This document shows, one piece after another, positions 52,489 through 61,045 of a DNA stretch of 64,000 nucleotides (the stretch's first letter is position 1; each line of letters opens with the position of its first letter). A program made the position numbers and the translations under genes. The notes beneath the pieces were generated by a model that ran no database searches, was not told where the DNA came from, and was given only the letters and a program-made list of their open reading frames with translations. Location: contig NZ_BIFQ01000001.1 of the NCBI RefSeq assembly GCF_003967515.1, positions 5,704,001-5,768,000 of the forward strand, written 5' to 3'. The DNA comes from Dictyobacter aurantiacus. GTDB taxonomy: Bacteria > Chloroflexota > Ktedonobacteria > Ktedonobacterales > Ktedonobacteraceae.

Positions 52489-52519
52489 TTGACACCGTAT
52501 AAGTTTAGTGCTAAACTTA
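52489..52519 (+). promoter_or_regulatory. marR promoter with operator 1
   Basis: TTGACA (52489-52494), a 17-bp spacer and TAAACT (52512-52517) form the promoter. TAAGTTTAG-TG-CTAAACTTA (52500-52519) overlaps the -10 and is a 9-bp-arm palindrome of the kind bound by MarR dimers. Confidence 0.75.
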
Positions 52520-52547
52520 GGGCAGTAATGAAAGGGGATGAGATGAG

Positions 52548-52961
52548 ATGCTTCGATCGGCGGTATTTGCCTGGCTGCGATTGTCGCGCGTCTTCCAGAA
52601 GATTGGGCGCGCGTCGGATGTGCACCTGCGGGCGTGGGGATTGAGTACGGCCCAGTTCGATATCCTGGCCCAGGTGGGCGCGGCCAAAGGGATCACGCAG
52701 CAGGAGCTGGCGGATAAGCTGCTGGTCACCAAGGGGAACGTCTCTCAGCTGCTGAGCCGCATGGAGAAGCAGGGACTGCTGACGCGCAGCCAGGAGCGGC
52801 GCAGCAACTGCTTGAGCCTGACCGCCAAAGGGCAGGAGCTCTATGAGCGCGTCGTGCCCGCGCAGGAAGATCTGGTAGCGCGCCAGTTCCAGGGTCTCAC
52901 GCCCGCCGAGGTTAACCAGCTGCTGACGCTTCTGCGCAAGCTAGATCACTCGCTGGATTAA
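52548..52961 (+). CDS. MarR family regulator
   Basis: The protein has 137 residues. The winged-helix marks are STAQFDILAQVGAAKGITQQ in parts, ELADKLLVTKGNVSQLLSRMEKQGLL in blocks and the wing RSQERRSNCLSLTAKGQEL, as in MhqR/OhrR-type proteins. A cysteine lies in the wing region (SNCLSL), possibly redox-active. It is likely to repress its own gene and the downstream dioxygenase through two copies of a TAAGTTTAG-type operator. Confidence 0.93.
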   Translation: MLRSAVFAWLRLSRVFQKIGRASDVHLRAWGLSTAQFDILAQVGAAKGITQQELADKLLVTKGNVSQLLSRMEKQGLLTRSQERRSNCLSLTAKGQELYERVVPAQEDLVARQFQGLTPAEVNQLLTLLRKLDHSLD

Positions 52962-52982
52962 TCCTCTTCTTTTTTTTGTTTG

Positions 52983-52999
52983 TAAGTTTAGAGCTAAAC
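52983..52999 (+). promoter_or_regulatory. MarR operator 2 (upstream of dioxygenase)
   Basis: TAAGTTTAG-AG-CTAAAC is the same sequence as operator 1 at 52500-52519 except for the spacer and the last three bases. It lies 44 bases before the dioxygenase start. Confidence 0.75.
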
Positions 53000-53042
53000 C
53001 GATAAGGGGTAGTCAGTCAGTCACAGGTATTCGCAAGGGATA

Positions 53043-54026
53043 ATGATTATGCAATTAGGTGGACTCCATCACATCAGCGCCATCACTGGCAACGTTTCGC
53101 AGAATGTCGCTTTTTACACCCAGGTGCTGGGTATGCGCCTCGTCAAGAAGACCGTCAACCAGGACGACGTATCGGCCTATCACCTGTTCTACGGCGACGA
53201 GATCGGGCATGCTGGTACCGAATTGACCTTCTTTGATTGGCCGCAGTCGGGCCCCAATCGTCCCGGCGTAGGTACCATTTCGGCGATCATGCTGGGCGTG
53301 ACCGGGCGCGAGGCGCTCGCGTGGTGGGTCAAGCGCCTTGATGAATTTGGCGTGTCACACGATGGCATTCAGGAGCGCGGCGAGGCGAAGAAAGCCTACC
53401 TGGCCTTCCGCGATCCCGAGGGGCAGCGCCTGGAGCTGGTCGACGATGAGGGTCGCATGGACGGCAAGCCCTGGGCCAAGAGCCCCGTTCCGACCGAGAT
53501 GGGCATCCATGGACTGTACGGCGTGCGCCTGCTGGTGCGCGACGCGGCCCCAACCATCAGGCTGCTGACCGGGACCATGGGCTTCCGCCCAGCATACAGC
53601 TACCAGTCCGAGGAGCAGAGCACCGTTGAGGTCTTTGAGGTTGGCCCTGGTGGACCCGGTGCCGAGGTGCATCTGGACGTGCGTCCCGCTCTGCGTCGGG
53701 GTAGTCCCGGCATCGGTGGCGTGCACCATGTCGCCTTCCGCACCCCCAACAATGAAGAGCACGAACAGTGGCGCGCCCGCATCGCCGAAGTCGTTCGCAA
53801 CGTCACCCCGGTCATCGAGCGCTACTACTTCCACGCCATCTACTTCCGTGAGCCCAACGGCGTCCTGTTCGAGGTCTCGACCGACGGACCCGGCTTCACC
53901 GGAGACGAAGATCCCGAGCACCTGGGCGAGCTGCTGGCGCTGCCGCCCTTCCTGGAGCCGTATCGCAAGGAGATCGAGGCGAACCTCAAACCCATCCGCC
54001 CCGTGACCTTCTCTCCATCCGCATAA
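53043..54026 (+). CDS. Ring-cleaving dioxygenase, MhqO/VOC type
   Basis: The protein has 327 residues (ATG at 53043 or 53049). Two VOC halves are visible: LGGLHHISAITGNVSQNVAFYTQVLGMRLVKK in blocks and IGGVHHVAFRTPNNEEHEQW. A glutamate is in VLFEVSTDGPGF. The motif HHIS and the overall length match MhqO-type dioxygenases, which in Bacillus are controlled by the MarR regulator MhqR and act on hydroquinones and similar compounds. The MarR gene is directly upstream and both share an operator, so an analogous quinone response is likely. Confidence 0.92.
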   Translation: MIMQLGGLHHISAITGNVSQNVAFYTQVLGMRLVKKTVNQDDVSAYHLFYGDEIGHAGTELTFFDWPQSGPNRPGVGTISAIMLGVTGREALAWWVKRLDEFGVSHDGIQERGEAKKAYLAFRDPEGQRLELVDDEGRMDGKPWAKSPVPTEMGIHGLYGVRLLVRDAAPTIRLLTGTMGFRPAYSYQSEEQSTVEVFEVGPGGPGAEVHLDVRPALRRGSPGIGGVHHVAFRTPNNEEHEQWRARIAEVVRNVTPVIERYYFHAIYFREPNGVLFEVSTDGPGFTGDEDPEHLGELLALPPFLEPYRKEIEANLKPIRPVTFSPSA

Positions 54027-54085
54027 TGGCCGCAAGCGGCCAGGCGAATAAATAAAACGGGGATATATTGTCGCCATCTAACGAG

Positions 54086-54400
54086 CCATTGTAGAGTATG
54101 TTGGGCGAACACGAAAACGCATCCCCGTAGGCGGCATAGGATTGCGCCCTGACTGACACGCAGGCCGCATGAAACGCAGCAATCCGGCCTCGTGCATGCC
54201 GCGTCCGTTCACGTACGAATTCGTCTCAAAGAACGATGACCGTGCATAAGCCAACGTGTCGTACGCCAACAGGGCGGCATGCACGAGGCCGGATTGCTGC
54301 CTGGTTGGCCAGCCAGCGTCTCGAAAAGACCGCAATCCTATGCCGCCTACGGGATACGTTTTCGTATTCTGGCAAACGATTTTTTATCCCTTCTTATTTT
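54086..54400 (-). repeat. Long nested palindromic element, copy 2
   Basis: The outer arms lie at 54101-54146 and 54331-54380, with the block CCGTAGGCGGCATAGG. The inner arms are at 54179-54201 and 54275-54297 (GCAATCCGGCCTCG type). The left end matches the right end of the copy at 26671-26988, so it is inserted in the opposite orientation. It follows the dioxygenase gene. No gene was seen in 54401-54540. Confidence 0.85.
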
Positions 54401-54540
54401 ATTAAATATCATGGGGTTGCCGTTATATATGCATTTCATTTGCGATATTTGCCTGAGATGTTCGTTACATACTTGACATGGGCGCACCATATAGGTACAG
54501 TTTAGAACATATGTATTGATCACTTTAGAGCTGTTTAGAA

Positions 54541-55266
54541 ATGGGTGTGTTGATGGTCTATCGATTGTATCTGGAGTCGGGGCCGCAGAAGAAGAAGACG
54601 ATGGTGCATGTGGTTGATTTGCCGGGCTGCGTGGTGACGGGTCCGACGACCGATGAGGCGCTGCGGCGCACGCCTGCGGTGATTCGGCATTATAGAGAAC
54701 TGCTCAAGAAACATGGGGTAGTGGTTGAGTGTTTGGAGGATGAGATACAGATCGAGGTGGCGCAGCATATCATGGAGGGATCGTGGTTGGGCAACGGCGA
54801 TCCCGCTCTGCTGGTTCCGACGGATCTGGAGCCGCTGACGGCCGAGAAGCGCGAGCGCTCTATCCAGTGCGCTGAATGTATGCGCGCGGAACTGCTGGAG
54901 CTGGTGAACGGGCTGAGTGACGAGCAGTGGATGGCGCAGCCTGAGAAGGGACGCAGCATTCGCTCGATCCTGCAGCATATCTTCGGGGCCGAGTACCAGT
55001 ACATCCGGGGCTACTTTGGCAAGCTGGACGGGGTGAAGGGACCCGGCCCGGTGGAGACGATGGGGCGCGGCGAGCTGCTGGCCTGGATGGCGTTCGTGCG
55101 GGTGCGTGAACTGGAGGCGATCCGCGCCTGGCCGGTGGAGGAGCAGGCGCGGCAGTCAACGCATGGCCAGCAGATTAAGACTGCCAGCAAGGTGATGCGG
55201 CGTATGTTGGAACACCAGTGGGAGCATCTGCTGGAGATCAATGATCGTGTCGGTGTAGAGATCTAA
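54541..55266 (+). CDS. HicB-like domain fused to DinB-like domain
   Basis: The protein has 241 residues; ATG at 54553 is an alternative start. Residues about 5-70 resemble the HicB antitoxin partial RNase-H-like fold: VYRLYLESGPQKKKTMVHVV, then DLPGCVVTGPTTDEALRRTP. Residues about 100-240 are DinB-like, with helices carrying NGLSDEQWMAQPEKGRS and the metal-binding-type histidines in ILQHIFGAEYQYIRGY and MLEHQWEHLLEI. No HicA toxin gene is next to it, so the HicB part is probably a ligand or protein-binding module, not an antitoxin. Confidence 0.8.
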   Translation: MGVLMVYRLYLESGPQKKKTMVHVVDLPGCVVTGPTTDEALRRTPAVIRHYRELLKKHGVVVECLEDEIQIEVAQHIMEGSWLGNGDPALLVPTDLEPLTAEKRERSIQCAECMRAELLELVNGLSDEQWMAQPEKGRSIRSILQHIFGAEYQYIRGYFGKLDGVKGPGPVETMGRGELLAWMAFVRVRELEAIRAWPVEEQARQSTHGQQIKTASKVMRRMLEHQWEHLLEINDRVGVEI

Positions 55267-55312
55267 CGAATTTGTGATTGAGAGATAGATAGCGATGGAC
55301 CAAGGAGGGGTG

Positions 55313-57064
55313 ATGGCAATTCTATTCTTGCGCGAGATGCCGGGTAGCGTGCGGCTTGAGCCGGGAAGTGATATGGAGCTGACAGACAACGTGCGGCTGT
55401 CCCGGAGCTGGCAGGGAGATGTCTGCCAGCCGACGCTGACCAATCTCAATGCCAGCCCTGTGCGCGTGCGCGAGGTGGTCTTATTTCATGGGGACTTCGA
55501 TCTGGCCTTTGATTGCCCGTGGTATGCCGAGGGCTACCAGATGTTGTCGCAGACCAGTGGTAGCCTGAGGATGCCGGAATCCATCGGCAGCTATAACGAC
55601 CACGAGCACTACAAACTTGAGCAGCGGTCGCCATTCTTCACCGTCTATAATCTGCTGACCCTACAACTGGTGTCGACCCACTACCTGCTGCTGGCCTTCA
55701 CATCCTGTCGCCGCTTCAGTGGTCTCTTCCGCATCAATCCCGATTCTTTTGAGGTGGTGCTGGACACCGAGAGTCTCACGTTGCAACCCGGAGAGAGCTG
55801 GACCCTGGAGGAGTTGATGTTCGCCCAGGATGAGAATTGTGATGCGCTGCTGGAACGGCTGGCGGAGCGCATCCAGCACAACCATCCACGCCTGACCTGG
55901 CCGGAGATCCCCACCGGCTGGTGCTCCTGGTATGGCTATGGGCCCGCGGTCAGCGAGCAGAACATCCAGGCGGCGATGGGTACGATCGGGAAAGCGTTGC
56001 CCGAGCTGAAGTACATTCAAATTGACGATGGCTATCAACGCTATCTGGGCGATTGGCTGACGCCGGGCACGCGCTTTCCACGCGGCATCCAGACGCTGTG
56101 CCACGAGATTCGCGACCAGGGATTCGAGCCCGCCATCTGGGTCGCCCCCTTTATCGCCGAGCAGGATTCGCAGCTGCTCAAGGAGCATCCCGACTGGTTT
56201 ATCCAGGATGATAAGGACCAGCCCCTCTCGTCCGCCGCCATCTCGTTTGGTGGTTGGCGTAATCCTCCCTGGTATATGCTGGACGGTACCCATCCCGGCG
56301 TGCAGGACTACCTGGAGCACGTCTTTCGTACCATGCGCGAGGAATGGGGCTGCCACTACTTCAAGCTTGACGCCCTCACCTGGGGCGCCTTGCCGGGAGG
56401 ACGACGTCACGATCAGATGGCCACGCGTGTCGAGGCCTACCGGCAGGGGATGGCAGCGGTTCTGCGGGGCGCGGGCGATGACAGCCTGCTGCTGGGTTGC
56501 AACGCGCCGCTGTGGCCCTCGCTCGGCACGGTCCACGCCATGCGCGTCTCGGGGGATATTGCCCGCCGCTGGTCGACCGTGGCCACCGTCGCGCGCGAAA
56601 CCTTCTGGCGCAACTGGCAGCACGATCGCCTGTGGATCAATGATCCCGATTGCCTCGTGCTGACCAATCAGAAAGGCAGCAAGCTGACGCCCGACGAGAT
56701 CCAGTTTCACGCTACCGCCATCGCGGCCTCCGGCGGCATGCTGCTCTCTGGAGATCGCGTCGAGAATCTGTCGGACGAGCAGTGGAGCGTGTTGAGGCAG
56801 CTGCTGCCTCTCATAGGCCAGGCCGCCAGTTTCGACGATCTGAGCCAGCGTGTCGGGCGCGTCCAGGTGGATGGTGGCCAGAGGCTCTACCTCTTCAACC
56901 GGGATGATCGGCCGCGCGACCTGGTTGTTCCCCTGGATGGCAGATGGCGCCTGAGCGATCTATGGAGCGGCGAAGAGCTTGGCCAGTATGAGGGCACGGT
57001 CACGTTCACAGAGATGCCGCCGCACGCGGCCCGCCTGCTGATGGCCACGCGTCTGGCGGATTAG
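55313..57064 (+). CDS. GH36-type alpha-galactosidase
   Basis: The start at 55313 follows AAGGAGGGG, giving 583 residues. Catalytic blocks are IQIDDGYQRYLGDWLTPG (about residue 235), YFKLDALTWGALPGG (nucleophile Asp about 352) and MRVSGDIARRWSTV (acid/base Asp about 412). The N-terminal beta domain and a C-terminal beta domain frame the barrel. It should release galactose or a related sugar from oligosaccharides. There is no signal peptide, so it acts in the cytoplasm. No sugar transport gene is adjacent. An MFS-like relic follows at 57079. Confidence 0.9.
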   Translation: MAILFLREMPGSVRLEPGSDMELTDNVRLSRSWQGDVCQPTLTNLNASPVRVREVVLFHGDFDLAFDCPWYAEGYQMLSQTSGSLRMPESIGSYNDHEHYKLEQRSPFFTVYNLLTLQLVSTHYLLLAFTSCRRFSGLFRINPDSFEVVLDTESLTLQPGESWTLEELMFAQDENCDALLERLAERIQHNHPRLTWPEIPTGWCSWYGYGPAVSEQNIQAAMGTIGKALPELKYIQIDDGYQRYLGDWLTPGTRFPRGIQTLCHEIRDQGFEPAIWVAPFIAEQDSQLLKEHPDWFIQDDKDQPLSSAAISFGGWRNPPWYMLDGTHPGVQDYLEHVFRTMREEWGCHYFKLDALTWGALPGGRRHDQMATRVEAYRQGMAAVLRGAGDDSLLLGCNAPLWPSLGTVHAMRVSGDIARRWSTVATVARETFWRNWQHDRLWINDPDCLVLTNQKGSKLTPDEIQFHATAIAASGGMLLSGDRVENLSDEQWSVLRQLLPLIGQAASFDDLSQRVGRVQVDGGQRLYLFNRDDRPRDLVVPLDGRWRLSDLWSGEELGQYEGTVTFTEMPPHAARLLMATRLAD

Positions 57065-57078
57065 AAAGATGGGGGCGC

Positions 57079-57192
57079 ATGAGGAGCGCGCTGCTGCGCA
57101 ACCGTAATTATGCCCTGCTGTGGTTGGGGCAGCTCGTTTCCAGTACCGGGGACTGGGCTTTCTGGCTCACGCGGCCCTATTATAGGTCATGA
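57079..57192 (+). pseudogene. 5' fragment of an MFS transporter gene
   Basis: The frame of 37 codons reads MRSALLRNRNYALLWLGQLV, then SSTGDWAFW, a typical MFS N-terminus, before it diverges (LTRPYYRS) and stops. The rest of the gene is missing. A ribosome site GGGGGCG precedes. It is a truncated gene remnant between the GH36 gene and the phosphotransferase. Confidence 0.6.
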
Positions 57193-57277
57193 ATGACACC
57201 CGACACCCATTTGCCACTGTACTCGCTCGTTCCGCTCTTCTATACTTATGAGGAATAGGTTTTTTAGAAGGAAATCC

Positions 57278-58174
57278 ATGGATCTTGAACAACAGATTGC
57301 AAATCAGTTTGGTCTGAGCGCTGTCACCTGTGAAGCGCTCAACACGCCGACTAACGATGTGATCGCGCTCACCACGCGCACGGGTCGCTTCGCCCTCAAG
57401 ATATATCATCTGCAGCGGACGCCGGCTGAAGTTCAATGGGAGGTGGATCTTGTTACCCATCTCATGCGCAATGGGGCTCCGATCGCCAGTCCTGTACGCG
57501 GCAGGCATGGCTACGTGGAGGAATTGCGCGTCGATGGACGAGATCGCGTGGCGGTCCTTTTTGAATGGGCAGCGGGTGAAAAGCCAGCACGCGCAGAAGA
57601 CACCTATGCCCTGCTGGGGAAAGCGGCCGCTCACATTCATCGAGTGGCTGATTCGTTTACCTCCGCGTTGGCGCGTGAGAGCTACGATGCGCATACCCTG
57701 ATCGACGAACAACTGCAGCGGATGAACCGGCATCTAAAGGAGGCGCAGCGGTGGGAGCAGGCGACTGCGCTGGGCGAACGCCTGAAAAGGGTGATCGCCA
57801 ATCCAGCCCTGGATCGCGGCGTCTGCCACATGGATCTCACGCTCGACAATGTGCATCGCCACGGCGAGGAGATAACCGTCTTCGACTTCGATAGCGCGGG
57901 CACATGCTGGCGTGCCGTCGAACCGCATGCCATCTTACGCTCTTCGCGGACATTCTTTGAAGCATGGCTGGACGGTTACCGCTCGCTTCGGCCTTTCGAC
58001 CGGCTTAACGAGCAGGTGGTAGCGGTATTCTGCATTATCGGGAATCTGCGCGGTGTCGCCTGGGATCTCGGCGTTGCCATCTCATCGCGCGGAGAGCCAC
58101 GGCTGGGGAGCGCGGATCTCCCGGGCATTGTCGATGCGTGGCTGGATTGGGAGCGGAAGCATCTCTGCGTTTAA
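57278..58174 (+). CDS. APH/HSK2-like phosphotransferase
   Basis: The start at 57278 (MDLEQQIANQFGLS) follows AGAAGGAAA, giving 298 residues. The frame upstream (MRNRFFRRK) has no site. The N-lobe is short: RTGRFALKIYHLQRTPAEVQ in parts. The catalytic loop is VCHMDLTLDNVHRHGEEITV and the metal-binding motif FDFDSAGTCWRAVE, as in homoserine kinase type II/aminoglycoside phosphotransferase-like proteins. The substrate is unknown. Confidence 0.88.
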   Translation: MDLEQQIANQFGLSAVTCEALNTPTNDVIALTTRTGRFALKIYHLQRTPAEVQWEVDLVTHLMRNGAPIASPVRGRHGYVEELRVDGRDRVAVLFEWAAGEKPARAEDTYALLGKAAAHIHRVADSFTSALARESYDAHTLIDEQLQRMNRHLKEAQRWEQATALGERLKRVIANPALDRGVCHMDLTLDNVHRHGEEITVFDFDSAGTCWRAVEPHAILRSSRTFFEAWLDGYRSLRPFDRLNEQVVAVFCIIGNLRGVAWDLGVAISSRGEPRLGSADLPGIVDAWLDWERKHLCV

Positions 58175-58341
58175 TCCTCTTCGTCCGGGTGAGATGGCTT
58201 CCAGGCGTACATGCGGGCTGGACAAATGTTCGCTGGTGGTGTAAAACCAGTGGGTAAGGAATATGAATGTCAAGAACCCAAACACCACGCCTGTGTCCTG
58301 CACAGCGATACAGCGAGATAGCAAGGAAGAGGAAGAGAAGA

Positions 58342-59391
58342 ATGTCACTCAACATTGAACTGCTGAAAAAGATCGCCGAGACCCCTGGTATTTCGGGACG
58401 TGAAGACCAGGTGCGCGCCCTGATCCTGGAGGAATTGCGCGCCCTGACCGACGAGGTCAGCGTTGACCGGTTGGGCAATATCATCGCTGTCAAGCGAGGC
58501 AGCAGCGAGCGCCGCGTCATGCTGGCCGCGCATATGGATGAAATTGGCTTCATCGTCAAGCATATTGATAACAAAGGCTTCATCCGCATTCAGCCGGTGG
58601 GCGGCTTTGATGCCCGCGTGCTCGTCGCGCAGCGCGTCCTGGTCCACGGCTTCGCGGGCCAGACTCTGCGGGGCGTGCTGATGCCATCGAGCAAGCCTAT
58701 CCATCTGCTGGGCGCCGAGCAAGCGGCGGCACTGAAGCTCGATGACCTCTTCATCGATCTCGGTCTATCAAACGAGCAGGTGCGCGCGAACGTAGAGGTG
58801 GGCGATATGATCACCATGGATCGCACGCTGGAGGTCGTTGGCGACATGGTCGTCAGCAAGTCACTGGATGATCGTGCCAGCCTGTTTGTGATGCTCGAAG
58901 CCCTGCGCGCCCTGCGGCACCACGAGGTCACTATTTTCGCCGTCGCCACAGTTCAGGAAGAGGTGGGTCTACGTGGAGCCGGTACCGCCACCTACCAGGT
59001 GCAGCCGGACGTGAGCGTGGCGCTGGATATCACGCTGGCCAATGACATCCCCGGAGGCGCCGATCAGGACGCCGTCACCCGACTGGGCGATGGCACCGCC
59101 ATCAAGGTCTTCGACTCGTCGCACATCTCCAACCACAAGCTGGTGCGGCACTTCCGCGACGTGGCGGAGCAGCACAACATCCGCTATCAACTCGAAGTGC
59201 TGCCACGCGGCGGGACCGATGCGGGCGCGATGCAGCGCGTACGCGAAGGCTCCCCCACCATCACGCTCTCGACGCCCACCCGCTACGTCCATACCGTCAA
59301 CGAAATGATCCAGCAATCCGACCTGGAAGCCAGCATCAACCTGCTGGCCCGCTACCTGGAAGACGCCCACAACGGCGACTATACTTTCTAG
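58342..59391 (+). CDS. M42 family aminopeptidase
   Basis: The start at 58342 (MSLNIELLKKIAETPG) follows GAAGAGAAG, giving 349 residues; the frame upstream does not look like coding. Metal ligands and catalytic residues of M42 are visible: MLAAHMDEIGFIV (His), SKSLDDRASLF (Asp), TVQEEVGLRGAGT (catalytic Glu and ligand), SVALDITLANDIPGG (Asp) and PTRYVHTVNEM (His). Family members are tetrahedral aminopeptidases or deacylases that remove N-terminal residues from short peptides. The gene is monocistronic. Confidence 0.95.
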   Translation: MSLNIELLKKIAETPGISGREDQVRALILEELRALTDEVSVDRLGNIIAVKRGSSERRVMLAAHMDEIGFIVKHIDNKGFIRIQPVGGFDARVLVAQRVLVHGFAGQTLRGVLMPSSKPIHLLGAEQAAALKLDDLFIDLGLSNEQVRANVEVGDMITMDRTLEVVGDMVVSKSLDDRASLFVMLEALRALRHHEVTIFAVATVQEEVGLRGAGTATYQVQPDVSVALDITLANDIPGGADQDAVTRLGDGTAIKVFDSSHISNHKLVRHFRDVAEQHNIRYQLEVLPRGGTDAGAMQRVREGSPTITLSTPTRYVHTVNEMIQQSDLEASINLLARYLEDAHNGDYTF

Positions 59392-59658
59392 AGCGCTGGT
59401 CAAGACATTCAGGAATGAATAGATAAGCTCTAGCATTCTGGGAAAGAGACGGGGGAATTGGAAAACACTTCTTCTATCTCTAGTATACATCGTTGTGTCT
59501 ACAAATAAACCGTGCGAAAGGCCAATGTGCGCGTCAGTCCTTTCTGCTATACTCATCTGCGTTCTATCCTCAGAAGCGCTTCTAGCGTCTCTGGGGATTG
59601 TACGCTCTTCAATGGATTAGGTTGTTGTTGACAATCACGCAGAGGAAAAGAGGAACGG

Positions 59659-60948
59659 ATGATCAGCACTAAGATTGACGCGCTTCTCCATGCCCAGATT
59701 GGTTCACAGGAGCCAGGAGTCGCGATAGCTCTTCTCAAAGAGGACCACATTGTTCACTGTCAGGGTTACGGGATGGCCAATCTGGAATGGGGACAACCTG
59801 TGACGCCCCGCACTGTCTTTGGCCTTGGATCGCTTACCAAGCCCTTTACAGCAACAGCAATCATGCTGCTAGAGAAGCAAGGAAAACTCCGTCTTGACGA
59901 TCCGATTCAGCACTACCTCCCTGCTTACCCGATCTCCCAACATACGGTAACGCTCAGGCATCTTCTGACACATACCTCTGGTATTCCTAACTTTGTCACA
60001 CAGCCGAAGTTTTGGGACAAGCATGCACACGCCGTAAACTCTGCTGATGAGGTCATCGCACTCTTCAAAGAGCTTCCTTCCGACTTTTTACCGGGCACAA
60101 AGTATAGCTACAGCAATTCAGGCTACGTTCTGCTTGGTCGCATACTGGAGAGACTCTTAGACATGAGCTATGCGGAGGTGATGCAACGACTCATCTTTGC
60201 CCCCTTGGGCATGACGCATTCGTACTATCTGAGTCCTGAACCTATTATTCCCTCTCGTGCGAGTGGCTATACACACACGGAACAGGGATATCACCACGCC
60301 CGCTTCATTACAGCAGCAGCGAAGTACGCAGCAGGAGGATTAGGATCGACCCTGGAAGACCTGCTCCTTTGGGATACCGCGCTCCGCGAGGAGCGTTTGC
60401 TTGATCGTATGACACAGGACCGTATGTATGCACCGGTCCAACTGGCTACTGGAGATACAGAGAACTATGGTCTTGGATGGGGAATTGGCCAATATCGTCG
60501 CCATCCTTTTATGTGCCATGCAGGGGGCGTACCCGGCTTCTCAAGCTTTTTTGGACGCTTTCCTGAAGACGGCGTCACAATAGTTATTCTCTCCAATCGA
60601 GATGGCTTTGATGCAAGTGGACTTGCTCGTCAGTTGAGTCACCTTGTGCTTGACCTTCCAGCGCCTCGTCGTACACCAGTTTCATGCAGTCCAGAGACAA
60701 AGAGAAACGTGATCGGAAGCTACAGCGGTGTGTTTGGAACAGTGGAGGTGAAAGAGGAAGAACAGACACTCTATCTTGATGGATGGTCCAAATACGCGCT
60801 TGTGCCTCTGAGTGAAACGAGCTTCTACCGGGCCGATGATAGGGATACGGAGGTCCATTTTGAGAAGCCAGATGAGCAAGGAAACGCGACACGTCTGCGA
60901 GTAATCCAGCCTTTCTTCTGGTTCACGGCCGAGAGAAGCGCAGACTAG
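59659..60948 (+). CDS. Serine hydrolase, beta-lactamase (class C/PBP4*) type
   Basis: The protein has 429 residues. The SxxK motif is GLGSLTKPFTATA, the YxN motif YSYSNSGYVLLGRIL, and CHAGGVPGFSSFFGRF replaces the third (KTG-like) motif as HAGG. A C-terminal beta domain (about 330-425) resembles the lipocalin-like domain common in these peptidases/esterases. No signal peptide was seen. The gene seems lower in GC than the neighbours, with many CTT/CTC and AGA codons. It could be an esterase, D-aminopeptidase or a defence-like hydrolase. Confidence 0.88.
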   Translation: MISTKIDALLHAQIGSQEPGVAIALLKEDHIVHCQGYGMANLEWGQPVTPRTVFGLGSLTKPFTATAIMLLEKQGKLRLDDPIQHYLPAYPISQHTVTLRHLLTHTSGIPNFVTQPKFWDKHAHAVNSADEVIALFKELPSDFLPGTKYSYSNSGYVLLGRILERLLDMSYAEVMQRLIFAPLGMTHSYYLSPEPIIPSRASGYTHTEQGYHHARFITAAAKYAAGGLGSTLEDLLLWDTALREERLLDRMTQDRMYAPVQLATGDTENYGLGWGIGQYRRHPFMCHAGGVPGFSSFFGRFPEDGVTIVILSNRDGFDASGLARQLSHLVLDLPAPRRTPVSCSPETKRNVIGSYSGVFGTVEVKEEEQTLYLDGWSKYALVPLSETSFYRADDRDTEVHFEKPDEQGNATRLRVIQPFFWFTAERSAD

Positions 60949-60991
60949 AGCATGCACACCCATAGATGTATCAATTCAAGCTGATTTCCTC

Positions 60992-61020
60992 TTGACAAAT
61001 AAATTGTTTTTAATAAGAAT
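60992..61020 (+). promoter_or_regulatory. Probable promoter of the MarR-SRPBCC operon
   Basis: TTGACA (60992-60997) is followed after 17 bp by AAGAAT (61015-61020), a weak -10. The sequence in between is AT-rich and could bind the MarR protein. TAGGAGGAC is the ribosome site. Confidence 0.45.
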
Positions 61021-61045
61021 GATTTGTATTAGGAGGACATGTACT

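Noticed and set aside
54541..55266. HicAB toxin-antitoxin pair
   Set aside because: No HicA gene adjoins; the HicB-like part is fused to DinB-like helices.
55661..56710. 349-codon minus-strand frame
   Set aside because: It is antisense to the GH36 glycosidase.
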